DNA of 64,000 nucleotides, taken from the IMG/VR virus record IMGVR_UViG_3300007072_000007, positions 1-64,000 of that record. The stretch is one strand, 5' to 3'. This DNA is from a virus. Position 1 is the first letter of the stretch; each line of letters begins with the position of its first letter. Positions 31,339 through 38,232 of this stretch are shown piece after piece. Both the position numbers and the translations under genes were made by a program. Below the pieces are notes generated by a model that searched no databases, had not been told where the DNA came from, and saw nothing but the letters and a program-made list of their open reading frames with translations.

Positions 31339-33813
31339 ATGCGGTTCACGCTAGAGAACGCGCGTAGCGCGCTTCAGCGGCATTGGGGGCACGCCGACTT
31401 TCGGCGGAGTCAGGTTCCCGTCATCGAGGCCGTCGCGGCAGGGAGCGACGTGCTCGCCGTCCTCCCGACCGGCGAGGGCAAGTCGGCCTGTTTTCAGATT
31501 CCGGCTCTACTCGACACCGAGCGCACCGCGCTGGTGGTCTCTCCGCTTATCGCGCTGATGAAGGATCAGTGCGATGATGCGGAACGACGCGGCATCGCCG
31601 CGTCGTTCGTCAACTCGCACATCGACGAGGCAGAAGCCGACGCTCGCCTGCGGCGTCTGGCCGACGGGGAGTTCCGGCTGTTCTACGTCTCGCCGGAGAC
31701 CCTGAAGACCCGCCGGTTCCGCGCCGCGCTCCAGCAAACCCGCGTCAGTTACTTGGTCGTTGACGAGGCGCATTGTCATCCGGCGGGAACCCGGATTAGC
31801 ACACCGACGGGGGATGTACCCATCGAAACCATCCAAGCCGGAGACGCGGTGTACGCCTACGACGGTCAGCGTGTTGTTGTGCGTCGCGTCACGGAGACGC
31901 AGGTAAAGTTCGTGGGTTGTCGCCGCCTGTTGCGGCTGGTGGCCCCATCGGGTAGCGTATTGCTCACGGACGACCATCCGGTGTTCGTGATCGGCAAAGG
32001 ATATGTCGCAGCGGGTCAGGTCAACACGGGCGACGAAGTGCTGCTTCTGCGGTCGGGTATTTCCCGACAGGCATTGGGAGCGGACGGGGGCGAGGGGGAG
32101 GCGTGTTCACTGACGTTCGCACAGCGGAGCGCGTCGGTCGCTGGACCTGAGGCGGGATGCGCGGTTGTCCGCTGCCGGGTGGACCGTGTTGAGGTTGTCG
32201 AACGACCTGATTACGACGAAACCGGACCGCGCGCGTGGGATGATCGAGTCGTGTTTGCGCTCACGGTCGCTGGCGAGCACAACTACTTCGCCGAAGGAAT
32301 CCTGACGCATAACTGTGCGTCACGCTGGGGGCACGACTTCCGGCCCGCCTACCTCCAGATTGCCGACTGTCTGCGGTACATCTCGCAAGTCTGCCCGGAG
32401 TGCGACGGCGACGCCGCAACCGTGGACGCCGAGGGCAACACCGTCGCCACCTGCGCCGCCTGTGGGGGGCGCGGCGGCACCCGACCGCAGATCATCGCCG
32501 TAACCGCAACGGCCACCGGCGACATCGAAGCGGACATCATGCGGTCGCTGGGCGTCACGGGCGATTACACGCGCATCGTCGCCGACCCGATCCGCCCCAA
32601 CCTCGATTATCGAGTTGTGTTCGCCGACAACGACTTGGAGACCTTCAAGCGCGTCGTCGGCCAGTGGGACATCGTGAACGGTCGGCACATCGTCTATGTC
32701 GGCACACGGAAGATGGCCGAACTACTCACGAAGATCATCGCCGAGCAGATCGGGTTCCGCACGTTGGGACCGGAGGCGAAGGCGTTGTCGTGGCAGGACC
32801 GTTGCCGTGCCGCGTATGCGGCCGGAGCCGAGCGCGTCGCGTTCTACCATGCGGGCATGAAGCGCGACGATTCGGTGGAGCGCGACGAGGACGGGCGCAC
32901 GCGGAAGGTGCTGGGGCGTGTGACCGTGCAGGAAAACTTCAAGTCGGGTCGCACGCCGGTCGTGGTGGCGACCTGCGCGTTCGGCATGGGCATCGACGTG
33001 CCGAACATCCGTAACGTCCTCCATTTCGGCGTGCCGGGCTGTCTGGAGGATTACGCGCAGGAAGCCGGGCGTGCCGGTCGGGATGGACAGCCCAGTGCGG
33101 TAACGATCATCTACTCCGAAAAGAGCGTATCGCTTCGGAAGTGGTTCATCGACCAGTCCAATCCGCGCCGGGAACTGTATGACCTTGTGTGGTCGTACCT
33201 GCTGGACCAGACCAAGCGGGTGCGTGTTCTGCGCAAGTCGGCGGCGTCCATCGCCTACGAGTTATGTGCGGAGCACGGCCCCAACACCATCACCGACGCG
33301 CAGGTACACTCCATCCTGTCCGCGTTGGAACTGCGCCGGGTCATCCGCCGCGCTCCCGCCGCCAGCGGCAGCGAGATCAAAGTCAACGTGGCGAAACTGC
33401 GGGCGGCGGCGAGCAACCCCGAACTGAACCGGACCGAGCGGGAGGTTGCCGACTACCTGCTGAATACCGTGGTTGAGCCGACGTTGGGCGGCACGGACCT
33501 GAAGACCCTGGACGTGGTTCTGGACCGCGAGGACATCGCCAACGCCGTGTCGCGGTCGGAAGCCACCGTCAAGCGTGCCCTGGACACGCTGGAGGAGGAC
33601 TATGGCGCGATCACGGTGTCGCCCACGTTCAACGGCAAGTCCACCGAACTGCTGTCGCGCCCCGACGTGCTGGACGACGTGCTTCCGTGGGATGAGATCG
33701 AAGCCAAGCGCGCCCGCGAAATCGCGCGGTTGGAGCGCATGCTGTCGTATTGCCGGTCCAGCGACAAGCGGCAGGCCATCCGAGACTACTTCCTGAAGGG
33801 TCCGGTCAGGTGA
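31339..33813 (+). CDS. RecQ-like ATP-dependent DNA helicase containing a mini-intein
   Basis: The 824-aa precursor starts at ATG behind GGAGG. The N-extein (1-145) has the SF2 start RRSQVPVIEAV and TGEGKS (44-49, Walker A), and ends at DEAH. The intein is residues 146-325. The C-extein resumes CASRWGHDFRP, the standard RecQ aromatic loop after motif II. A CPEC/CAACGG zinc-finger insert (about 353-375) lies before motif III (AVTATAT), and AGRAGRDG (motif VI) is near 570. Splicing would give about 644 aa. The protein should unwind DNA in recombination or restart. Without splicing the helicase cannot be active. Confidence 0.9.
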   Translation: MRFTLENARSALQRHWGHADFRRSQVPVIEAVAAGSDVLAVLPTGEGKSACFQIPALLDTERTALVVSPLIALMKDQCDDAERRGIAASFVNSHIDEAEADARLRRLADGEFRLFYVSPETLKTRRFRAALQQTRVSYLVVDEAHCHPAGTRISTPTGDVPIETIQAGDAVYAYDGQRVVVRRVTETQVKFVGCRRLLRLVAPSGSVLLTDDHPVFVIGKGYVAAGQVNTGDEVLLLRSGISRQALGADGGEGEACSLTFAQRSASVAGPEAGCAVVRCRVDRVEVVERPDYDETGPRAWDDRVVFALTVAGEHNYFAEGILTHNCASRWGHDFRPAYLQIADCLRYISQVCPECDGDAATVDAEGNTVATCAACGGRGGTRPQIIAVTATATGDIEADIMRSLGVTGDYTRIVADPIRPNLDYRVVFADNDLETFKRVVGQWDIVNGRHIVYVGTRKMAELLTKIIAEQIGFRTLGPEAKALSWQDRCRAAYAAGAERVAFYHAGMKRDDSVERDEDGRTRKVLGRVTVQENFKSGRTPVVVATCAFGMGIDVPNIRNVLHFGVPGCLEDYAQEAGRAGRDGQPSAVTIIYSEKSVSLRKWFIDQSNPRRELYDLVWSYLLDQTKRVRVLRKSAASIAYELCAEHGPNTITDAQVHSILSALELRRVIRRAPAASGSEIKVNVAKLRAAASNPELNRTEREVADYLLNTVVEPTLGGTDLKTLDVVLDREDIANAVSRSEATVKRALDTLEEDYGAITVSPTFNGKSTELLSRPDVLDDVLPWDEIEAKRAREIARLERMLSYCRSSDKRQAIRDYFLKGPVR
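31774..32313 (+). other. mini-intein (HINT domain) in the RecQ DEAH box
   Basis: 180 codons from the Cys of DEAHC to a terminal His-Asn. Block A is CHPAGTRISTPTGDVPIETI, block B contains LTDDHPVFV (T-x-x-H), and block F/G is GEHNYFAEGILTHN followed by Cys (+1). There is no room for a homing endonuclease, so this is a minimal cis-splicing intein. It lies directly after the catalytic DEAH, at the most conserved point of the helicase. Confidence 0.93.
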
Positions 33814-33829
33814 TTTACGCTGCGTAAAT
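33813..33829. repeat. 17-bp palindrome, perfect copy
   Basis: ATTTACGCTGCGTAAAT starts on the last base of the recQ stop codon and ends 4 bases before the next GTG start. Confidence 0.9.
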
Positions 33830-33832
33830 ACC

Positions 33833-34282
33833 GTGAGCAAACCACGGCTTCGATATCCCGCCCCGCTCAAGCCGAAGTTGCGGCAACGGCTCGCGCAGGT
33901 CGCCAGTCCACCGTCGGGGTGGACTGGCGACCCCGCGCTGTACGGGTGCGTCCTGTTCTACTCCGTGAGCGTGTATGATCGCCTCGACCGGATGACGTTC
34001 GACGAAGCAAAGGCCGCCGCCGACGCCGCCGGAGAAGCCAGTGCGCACGCGCCCCTGTGGATGCGCAACGCGAAGGGTCAGTTCGGCCAGTACGACATCC
34101 CCGGATTCGGGAGCCGGAGCGGGCCTTATTGCATCGCCCTGCTGGCGGCGTTCCTGGTCTGGACGCAGCGGCAACTACAGGACTTCCCGCTCCCGACCAG
34201 CCCCTTGCTATCGGCGGCGCAGGACGGTCTGACGCTCTGGTGGGCCAGCCATCCCGACCGCAAGCCGTCGTGGGTTTCCTGA
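33833..34282 (+). CDS. unknown protein following recQ
   Basis: The 149-aa frame starts at GTG 33833 just after the palindrome, with no Shine-Dalgarno; ATG 33991 is a later alternative. It has a basic N-terminus, a YGCVLFYSVSVYDRL segment, WMRNAKGQFGQYDIPGFGSR and a helical end. No known domain. It may be translated by read-through coupling from recQ. Confidence in the start is low, and in the frame moderate because codon use matches its neighbours. Confidence 0.5.
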   Translation: MSKPRLRYPAPLKPKLRQRLAQVASPPSGWTGDPALYGCVLFYSVSVYDRLDRMTFDEAKAAADAAGEASAHAPLWMRNAKGQFGQYDIPGFGSRSGPYCIALLAAFLVWTQRQLQDFPLPTSPLLSAAQDGLTLWWASHPDRKPSWVS

Positions 34283-34317
34283 CACCGCTGGGTACAATCC
34301 CGCGAGAGGGATGAGCG

Positions 34318-34989
34318 ATGAGCCGATACGACTTTGTGCCGACGGTCCAGATGGACCCGTCCATCGCCGACCGGCTGTTTCGTTACGCTTTCGGGTACAC
34401 CGATGACGGCCACTTCGTCGAAGTCGGGGCCTACGACGGGATAACCTACTCGTTCACGAGGCGGCTGGCCGAGTCCGGCTGGAACGGGCTTCTGATTGAG
34501 CCGGAACCGTCAAACTATGCCGCCTGCGCCGCTCTCTATTCGCCGGACACGACCGAGTATCGGTTTGGCCAGCGGGTCATCGTCGAGAACGTGGCTTGTT
34601 CCGACGCCGAGCGGATGCTGACCCTCTACTCCGCTGGTGCATTGTCCACGACGTGTCCCGCACAAGTGCCGGTTCTCCAGCCGAATGTCAATGTTCGCGC
34701 GGTAGCACTCGAAACCCTGCTGGGCGCGTATCGGTGGCCGGAGCGGTATCAACTGCTCGTGGTGGATACGGAAGGGTCTGAACTGGACGTGTTGCGAGGA
34801 GCGGGGCTGTCGCGGTACGTCCCGCAACTCATCATCGTTGAACTACACGAACTGATGGACTTCCCCCATTCGGACGAGGCCGAACAGGAGCGGGCCAAAG
34901 CCGTCGCAGTCCACGACCTGCTTTCGAGAGCGGGCTACAAGCCAGCCTATCGGGACGCCATCAACACCGCGTTTGTTCTGGCAAGGTGA
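34318..34989 (+). CDS. FkbM-family methyltransferase
   Basis: The 223-aa protein has the SAM-binding core of FkbM methyltransferases: GHFVEVGAYDG (31-41, motif I), NGLLIEPEPSNY (about 55-66), NVACSD, VRAVALETLL, and VDTEGSELDVLRGAG (about 139-153), then LIIVELHEL. FkbM enzymes usually O-methylate sugars or small molecules, so the phage may modify a host glycan or its own. The ATG follows GAGAGGGATGAGCG. It shares its neighbourhood with a TSCPD protein, not glycan genes. Confidence 0.85.
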   Translation: MSRYDFVPTVQMDPSIADRLFRYAFGYTDDGHFVEVGAYDGITYSFTRRLAESGWNGLLIEPEPSNYAACAALYSPDTTEYRFGQRVIVENVACSDAERMLTLYSAGALSTTCPAQVPVLQPNVNVRAVALETLLGAYRWPERYQLLVVDTEGSELDVLRGAGLSRYVPQLIIVELHELMDFPHSDEAEQERAKAVAVHDLLSRAGYKPAYRDAINTAFVLAR

Positions 34990-34992
34990 GGC

Positions 34993-35346
34993 ATGTCTGA
35001 GCGCGAGAGGATGCCGACGGATAGATACGGGATAACCCGCAAGGGAGCCGCCTGCGGGTTCGAGTATTACGTTACGGTGAACGCCTACCCCGACGGACGC
35101 CCAGGCGAGGTGTTCGTCAAGGTCGCCAAGAGCGGGACAGAACTTTCGGGGTGGGTCAATGCGTGGGCGACGACCCTATCTATCGCGCTCCAGTACGGCG
35201 TTCCGTGGTCGATCCTACGGGACAAGTATATGGGCCAACGCTTCGGGATGGGCGATGCCATCAATCCGTCTCTCCTGCACGGCATATCTCGGTCGGTTGA
35301 CGAGATTGTGGCGGAGTTTTCTCGAAAACAACGAGATTTTCGTTGA
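34993..35346 (+). CDS. TSCPD-domain protein (class II RNR C-terminus-like)
   Basis: The 117-aa protein carries a TSCPD-type sequence: CGFEYYVTVNAYPDGRPGEV, then FVKVAKSGTELSGWVNAWA and LSIALQYGVPWSILRDKYMG. This domain normally lies at the end of adenosylcobalamin-dependent ribonucleotide reductases and also occurs alone in phages. No RNR catalytic subunit is in the window. It starts at ATG four bases after the FkbM gene. It may regulate a host or distant phage RNR; its molecular role is not known. Confidence 0.7.
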   Translation: MSERERMPTDRYGITRKGAACGFEYYVTVNAYPDGRPGEVFVKVAKSGTELSGWVNAWATTLSIALQYGVPWSILRDKYMGQRFGMGDAINPSLLHGISRSVDEIVAEFSRKQRDFR

Positions 35347-35400
35347 CTTTTCCGAACCGCCGTGTAACATCTTGACAAAGGTGATAACTGTTGCTATCGC
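35343..35400 (+). promoter_or_regulatory. tandem candidate promoters before the UvsW-like helicase
   Basis: Two overlapping candidates: TTGACT with a 16-base spacer and TAACAT (35343-35370), and TTGACA with a 17-base spacer and TATCGC (35372-35400). Both lie in the 168-bp gap after the TSCPD gene. The first has the better -10, the second the better -35. Confidence 0.5.
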
Positions 35401-35416
35401 GCGTGCGCGCACGCGC
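35399..35416. repeat. 18-bp alternating purine-pyrimidine palindrome
   Basis: GCGCGTGCGCGCACGCGC is a perfect palindrome with strict CG/GT alternation running to 35418, the type of sequence that favours Z-DNA or a cruciform. It lies at the expected start of the transcript for the helicase gene. Confidence 0.8.
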
Positions 35417-35514
35417 GCCTTGGCCCCCTATGTGACTACAGATTAGAGTTTGGAGAACTAGGTACTTAGGCAACCCCTTTGGGACAGCGCGTAAATCGAA
35501 CCGCTGCCGGAACA

Positions 35515-37092
35515 ATGCGTCGAGCCGTCATCAGCATCCGAGGCGCGTGGGCCTTCCTGCAGGGAGGCGAGGCGGTCATGGAGCGCGCCCTGGCTCTGGA
35601 CGACCCGAAGCGGTTCTTCAACTCCGCCTACCGTGAGCGCAGGTGGGACGGGAAGATTCGCCTGAACATCGGGCGGAAGTTTCCTGCCGGATTGACCGAT
35701 TACATTTCGAGCGAACTGAGGAAAGCGGGCTACGCGGTTTCGGTACTCACGGAAGCGCGCAGCGCGCCCTTGGACTTGAGCCGTTTCGACAGGAAGTATC
35801 TCGCGGGCATCACGCTTTGGGACCATCAGTACGAGGCCGTCCTGGCAATGCTCACGCACGAAAGGGGCGTCGTGAAAAGCGCGACGGGAAGCGGCAAGAC
35901 GGCGATTGCCGCAGCCGTATCGCGCTATCTGTGGGAGGAGTGTGGCTTGAAATCGCTGGTCATCACCAGCCGTCGGGGTCTTGCGAGACAGACCGCGAGG
36001 GTGTTTCGCCAATACTACGGGGACGACATCGAGGTCGGGCAGTTCGGGGACGGCGAAAAGACGGCGGGGACTGTTACGGTCGCCACCGCGCAATCGCTGG
36101 CGGCGTACTGGCCGAAGCGCATTTACAGCGCGAGAAATCGCCGGTATTCCCTCCGGCCCTGCGACCCGGCGGTTCGGCGGCTGGTTCGGGAAGCGGGCGT
36201 TCTCATCTACGACGAGTGCCATCATGCCGGTTCCTCAACGAGTTGGTTCGATGTCGGCATGGTCTGCCCTGCGGTTCGTCGGTATGGGATGTCCGGTACG
36301 CCGATCAAGGATGATGAGGTGGCGGACCTTCGGCTCATTGGTGCGACAGGTCCGGTCATCTACGACGCATCGGCCTCCGACATGATTTCGGTCGGGTTGG
36401 CGAGGCGTCCTCGCATCGTGGTGATCGCGTCGGCCAGCGCTAGCGGTCCTTCCCTGCCGTCTGTCGAGACGGTGCTGGACGAGGACGGGGATTCGGTTTC
36501 CGTTCCCATGCCCTACGCGACGGCGTACCGTCGCGGCGTCGTCGAGAGCGAGCATCACAACCGGACGGTTACGGCGGCTGTTCGCTGGCTGGTCGAGCGG
36601 GACCGGAGAGTGCTTGTTCCTTGCCGTAGGATGGACCATCTGGAACGCCTGCATCGCGCGTTTTCCGATGCGGGCATCGCGCACGCCAAACTGTCGGGGC
36701 GGACGGATACCCGGCTGCGGGACATGGCGAAGGCTGCGTTTACGGACCAGACGTTCAACGTCATCCTCGCTACCGTTATTTTCGACGAAGGCGAGGACGT
36801 GCCTGCCATCGACGCCATCGTGCTGGCCGAGGGAGTCAAGTCGGTCGTCCCGACCATCCAGCGAATCGGGCGCGGGATGCGGGTCCAGAGGGACGGCCCG
36901 ACCGACCTGTGGGTGGTGGACATCGCGCCTACGTCCAGCCCGGTGCTTTGGAGTCATGCCGTCCAGCGGGTTGAGGCGTATGAGCGGGAGGGGTATGACG
37001 TGACGCTGCTGACCGAGTGGCCTGCGAGCGTGGACCCGGCGAATCCCCCCGATAACCTTCTGCCATTCGAGGAGTTGGTCCGTGCGGATTGA
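35515..37092 (+). CDS. SF2 DNA helicase, UvsW/DEAD-like
   Basis: The frame extends to a TTG at 35479, but ATG 35515 is the most likely start (525 aa). It has motif I ATGSGKTAIA (near 122), motif Ia (LVITSRRGLARQ), DECHH (near 231, DExH box), GMSGTPI (motif III), TVIFDEGEDVP (motif V) and QRIGRGMR (motif VI). The first 110 residues form a UvsW-type N-terminal domain. UvsW-like helicases branch-migrate recombination intermediates and remove R-loops. A half palindrome (CAGCGCGTAAAT) lies just before the ATG. A short Cys-rich gene overlaps its end. Confidence 0.85.
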   Translation: MRRAVISIRGAWAFLQGGEAVMERALALDDPKRFFNSAYRERRWDGKIRLNIGRKFPAGLTDYISSELRKAGYAVSVLTEARSAPLDLSRFDRKYLAGITLWDHQYEAVLAMLTHERGVVKSATGSGKTAIAAAVSRYLWEECGLKSLVITSRRGLARQTARVFRQYYGDDIEVGQFGDGEKTAGTVTVATAQSLAAYWPKRIYSARNRRYSLRPCDPAVRRLVREAGVLIYDECHHAGSSTSWFDVGMVCPAVRRYGMSGTPIKDDEVADLRLIGATGPVIYDASASDMISVGLARRPRIVVIASASASGPSLPSVETVLDEDGDSVSVPMPYATAYRRGVVESEHHNRTVTAAVRWLVERDRRVLVPCRRMDHLERLHRAFSDAGIAHAKLSGRTDTRLRDMAKAAFTDQTFNVILATVIFDEGEDVPAIDAIVLAEGVKSVVPTIQRIGRGMRVQRDGPTDLWVVDIAPTSSPVLWSHAVQRVEAYEREGYDVTLLTEWPASVDPANPPDNLLPFEELVRAD

Positions 37093-37984
37093 TCGAACAC
37101 CTGCACCTGCGCGCCGTCCGCTGTGCTACGGGCGGAGTTACGGACGCGAGGGCCTCTGCGCCTCCTGTCCGTTCGCTTCGGAGTGCCGCCGCGTCTGCGC
37201 CCAGTGGTCTGGCGTGTTGTCGCTGGCGGAAGCGTCCCAGCGCGCCCTGGATGCCTTCCGCAGTTCGCTCGCGGACCGGAAGCCGGACGGGACGCTTTAT
37301 GAGCGGGTCTATGCGGACGTGTACGGCCGCAGGCCGAACCCGAAGTCGAAGTGTGCCTACGACTACGCGATGTTCCAGGTCGTTGAACTGTGCGGACGGA
37401 AGGGAATCGACCCCGCTGTTTATGTTCGCGCTCAGATGGAATCCCTGCGTGATGCCGTGCAGCGAATCAAGGTTCGCGGCAGGAGTCTGGGCTTCCAGCC
37501 GAACATGCTGTTCGGATTACGGGCCATGTACCGCTACGAGGCTTTCCGCTCCGCTGCGGAGAAGCGGTACGGGGCGAAGTTCGCGTCGGCTTTCTCCGAG
37601 CGCGGAAAACTCGAAACGATGCTGGTCGAGTTGACCGAAGCGGAGACGGAGTACGGGGAATCGTTGTTGTCAGGCGCGCGCTTTTCCGGTCCGCCGTTGT
37701 GGTCTGCGCTGCGTCTGGAAGGGGCGAGTCCAGAGGGCCGAAGGATTCGGCGCGACTACGGTTCCGACGTGGTGGACAGGATGATTCGCGCCGCTTTCAT
37801 GGCTGCCGCCTGTGCCGTCGCCAACCGCCGTCGTGCCGGTTTGGCGAATCGCATCGGCATCACGACGCCCGACGACGTGGAGTGGGACGACATCATTGCC
37901 GCCGTTCGGCGGTACGCCCCCGATTGTCCGCGCGATTTACGCAGCGTAAATGTGGTCGGCGAGTGGCTTCCCGGTCAGGCTTGA
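37082..37984 (+). CDS. Cys-cluster helical protein of unknown function
   Basis: GTG 37082 follows GAGGAGTTGGTCC and overlaps the helicase stop. The 300-aa protein begins with a cysteine cluster (LCYGRSYGREGLCASCPF, then SECRRVC), which may bind a metal or Fe-S cluster; the rest is helical and basic. The palindrome copy at 37935 is read in frame as DLRSVN near the C-terminus and another overlaps its stop. A small protein at 41882 has the same CYG..C..C..C pattern. It lies between helicase and origin-like region, so a replication role is possible. Confidence 0.6.
   Translation: MRIDRTPAPARRPLCYGRSYGREGLCASCPFASECRRVCAQWSGVLSLAEASQRALDAFRSSLADRKPDGTLYERVYADVYGRRPNPKSKCAYDYAMFQVVELCGRKGIDPAVYVRAQMESLRDAVQRIKVRGRSLGFQPNMLFGLRAMYRYEAFRSAAEKRYGAKFASAFSERGKLETMLVELTEAETEYGESLLSGARFSGPPLWSALRLEGASPEGRRIRRDYGSDVVDRMIRAAFMAAACAVANRRRAGLANRIGITTPDDVEWDDIIAAVRRYAPDCPRDLRSVNVVGEWLPGQA
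37935..37951. repeat. 17-bp palindrome, perfect copy
   Basis: ATTTACGCAGCGTAAAT, in frame inside the 3' end of the preceding gene (DLRSVN). First of three copies spaced 49 and 45 bases (start to start). Confidence 0.9.
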
Positions 37985-38000
37985 TTTACGCAGCGTAAAT
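37984..38000. repeat. 17-bp palindrome, perfect copy
   Basis: Starts on the final base of the preceding gene's TGA stop. It is followed by AGGGCCGCGCGT, which also follows the next copy. Confidence 0.9.
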
Positions 38001-38028
38001 AGGGCCGCGCGTATCTCCTGTCGGCTTG

Positions 38029-38045
38029 ATTTACGCAGCGTAAAT
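38029..38045. repeat. 17-bp palindrome, perfect copy
   Basis: Third of the cluster. Its right end is 29 bases before the -35 of the promoter at 38074. The 28 bases after it duplicate those after the second copy for 12 positions. Confidence 0.9.
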
Positions 38046-38073
38046 AGGGCCGCGCGTGGCTTCCCGGTCAGGC

Positions 38074-38101
38074 TTGACTTCTGTTGCGTTTGTGCTACTG
38101 T
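38074..38101 (+). promoter_or_regulatory. promoter of the helicase-primase operon
   Basis: TTGACT, a 16-base spacer and TACTGT. Initiation near 38108 would give a 5' leader of about 130 nt that contains the inverted repeat. Confidence 0.6.
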
Positions 38102-38121
38102 ATCGGCGTTGCGGTGAACGG

Positions 38122-38223
38122 GTGGCTTCCGTCGAGTGCCGGGTGCTTGGCGTCGTAAGGCGTCAACCCTCCTGCCGCAAACCAGCGGGTACACCACAAC
38201 CCCCGGCACTCGACGGAAGCCAC
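38122..38223 (+). ncRNA. structured leader with a 22-bp perfect inverted repeat
   Basis: Arms 38122-38143 (GTGGCTTCCG...) and 38202-38223 are exact reverse complements over 22 bases, separated by 58 bases. Inside the loop CCGC-AAACCA-GCGG can form a small hairpin. The arm ends 9 bases before ATG 38233 and 11 bases before the GGAGGT ribosome site, so the RNA structure, or a cruciform in DNA, could control helicase-primase expression or replication. No match to a named riboswitch is recognised. Confidence 0.6.
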
Positions 38224-38232
38224 TCGTCCTAC

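Noticed and set aside
34270-34298. Promoter before the FkbM gene (TACAAT at 34293)
   Set aside because: No acceptable -35 at 16-18 bases.
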